64,000 bases of DNA from Leucobacter viscericola (GTDB lineage Bacteria > Actinomycetota > Actinomycetes > Actinomycetales > Microbacteriaceae): positions 186,001 to 250,000 of the forward strand of contig NZ_CP049863.1 of NCBI RefSeq assembly GCF_011299575.1. The letters are read 5' to 3'. This document shows, one piece after another, positions 63,537 to 64,000 of the stretch. Position numbers and translations under genes: made by a program. Numbering within the stretch: the stretch's first letter is position 1; each line of letters begins with the position of its first letter. The notes beneath the pieces were generated by a model. The model searched no databases. It saw only the letters and a program-made list of their open reading frames with translations, and was not told the origin of the DNA.

Positions 63537-64000
63537 CGTTTTTGGCTCCTGCGGCTTGAATGATTCGGTTTGCCATACCGCTAAAGATTATGCCGTGGAA
63601 GGGAAGAATGGAAAACCAGTAGAGCCGGCCAAACAGCCCGCGTGGAAAGAAGATGGCACGCTGTTGGTAACGACACCCCTGGCCATCATCACCGGGCTCG
63701 GCGCTCAGCTCAAGCCAGGCTCGCCCGGGCACCTTCATCTCCGCGCGGAGGCGCAGCAGGCGACCGCGTTCCAACCCCTCGACGCGCCAAAAGTCGAGCG
63801 CTTCGCCAACGAACAGGGTGTCGGGGTGTCGCCTGCCTCGCCGCAACCCGACCCCGCCGACGAACTTGTCCATCCAGCCCCGCAGTGCCCAAGCGAGCGG
63901 AAAGGAATACCAGCCGCGTTCCCCGCCAATCCCCTCAATAACGCGCCACAGCTGATCAACCGAGGCCTCGGACTCCCGGCTGCGCAGGTCGGTGTAGACG
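63529..64000 (-). CDS. DUF2867-type protein (SDR-fused family), C-terminal part, truncated by window edge
   Basis: Only the last 156 codons are visible; the start lies to the right of the window. The residues RESEASVDQLWRVIEGIGG, GWYSFPLAWALRGWMDKFVGG, DTLFVGEALDFWRVE, and AIFFPRGLFGRLYWFSILPFH are typical of the DUF2867 domain attached to NAD(P)-binding SDR proteins (YbjT-like). It overlaps the photolyase start, a pairing seen in other actinobacteria. Confidence 0.8.
   Translation of the reverse strand, partial: VYTDLRSRESEASVDQLWRVIEGIGGERGWYSFPLAWALRGWMDKFVGGVGLRRGRRHPDTLFVGEALDFWRVEGLERGRLLRLRAEMKVPGRAWLELSAEPGDDGQGCRYQQRAIFFPRGLFGRLYWFSILPFHGIIFSGMANRIIQAAGAKNGE

Overview
The window is chromosomal DNA from a high-GC Gram-positive bacterium, most likely a member of the Microbacteriaceae (Leucobacter-like). 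Supporting signs are the tig-clpP1-clpP2-clpX order with two ClpP paralogues, a lysine/alanine-rich trigger factor tail, a thrS-HIT-yebC-ruvC-recO-uppS-dusB-dgt block, many GTG starts, and cell-wall proteins ending in LAxTG or LPxTG signals. Genus assignment is inference; no rRNA is present.

Layout. 1-1040: a truncated secreted choice-of-anchor protein and a divergent GyrI-like protein. 1193-8440: valS, a small conserved-looking gene, then (minus strand) tig, clpP1, clpP2 and clpX, with a good ClgR-type operator before clpP1. 8502-9534: three tRNA genes (Pro, Gly, Asn) and a gamma-carbonic-anhydrase-like protein. 9609-22761: an orphan ABC ATPase, dnaG, a secreted SLH-domain metalloprotease lying between dnaG and dgt, then the tightly packed dgt-dusB-uppS-recO-ruvC-yebC-HIT-thrS run (minus strand, listed left to right). 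22860-25802: a tRNA-Val whose encoded CCA almost touches the start of a small membrane protein, a frameshifted BrkB-family gene, a membrane-anchored HExxH protein, and tRNA-Gly, tRNA-Cys and tRNA-Val.

25803-26145 holds an unusual tandem element: twice, a block made of an inverted copy of the tRNA-Val 3' part, a nested hairpin, a direct copy of the tRNA-Val T-arm/acceptor 3' end and an intrinsic terminator. 26233-36310 is an accessory surface region: a small secreted protein, a membrane protein, an LRR wall protein, a 1417-residue adhesin, an orphan SUKH protein and a second LRR protein.

36457-44723 is the most interesting metabolic locus. A LysR regulator is divergent from a seven-gene operon: a biuret-hydrolase-like cysteine hydrolase, a DUF2877/AllH-like protein, FdrA, a DUF1116/AllG-like protein, a stand-alone allophanate-hydrolase-C-terminus-like protein, an NCS1 permease and carbamate kinase. 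Together they suggest import of a ureido compound, amide hydrolysis, phosphorolysis to carbamoyl phosphate, and ATP formation.

44734-52310 is a second accessory stretch: a glycine-rich LPETG protein, several unrecognised cytosolic proteins, a SUKH-domain protein, a CCxxC protein, a lipoprotein and a third LRR protein. 52290-57898: a histidine kinase/response regulator pair divergent from a MacAB-like export operon whose first gene is a frameshifted lipoprotein. 58074-61329: a translationally coupled flavin monooxygenase, BASS transporter and SDR operon. 61366-64000: a membrane protein, a photolyase and a truncated DUF2867-type protein. No integrase, transposase or CRISPR array was seen.
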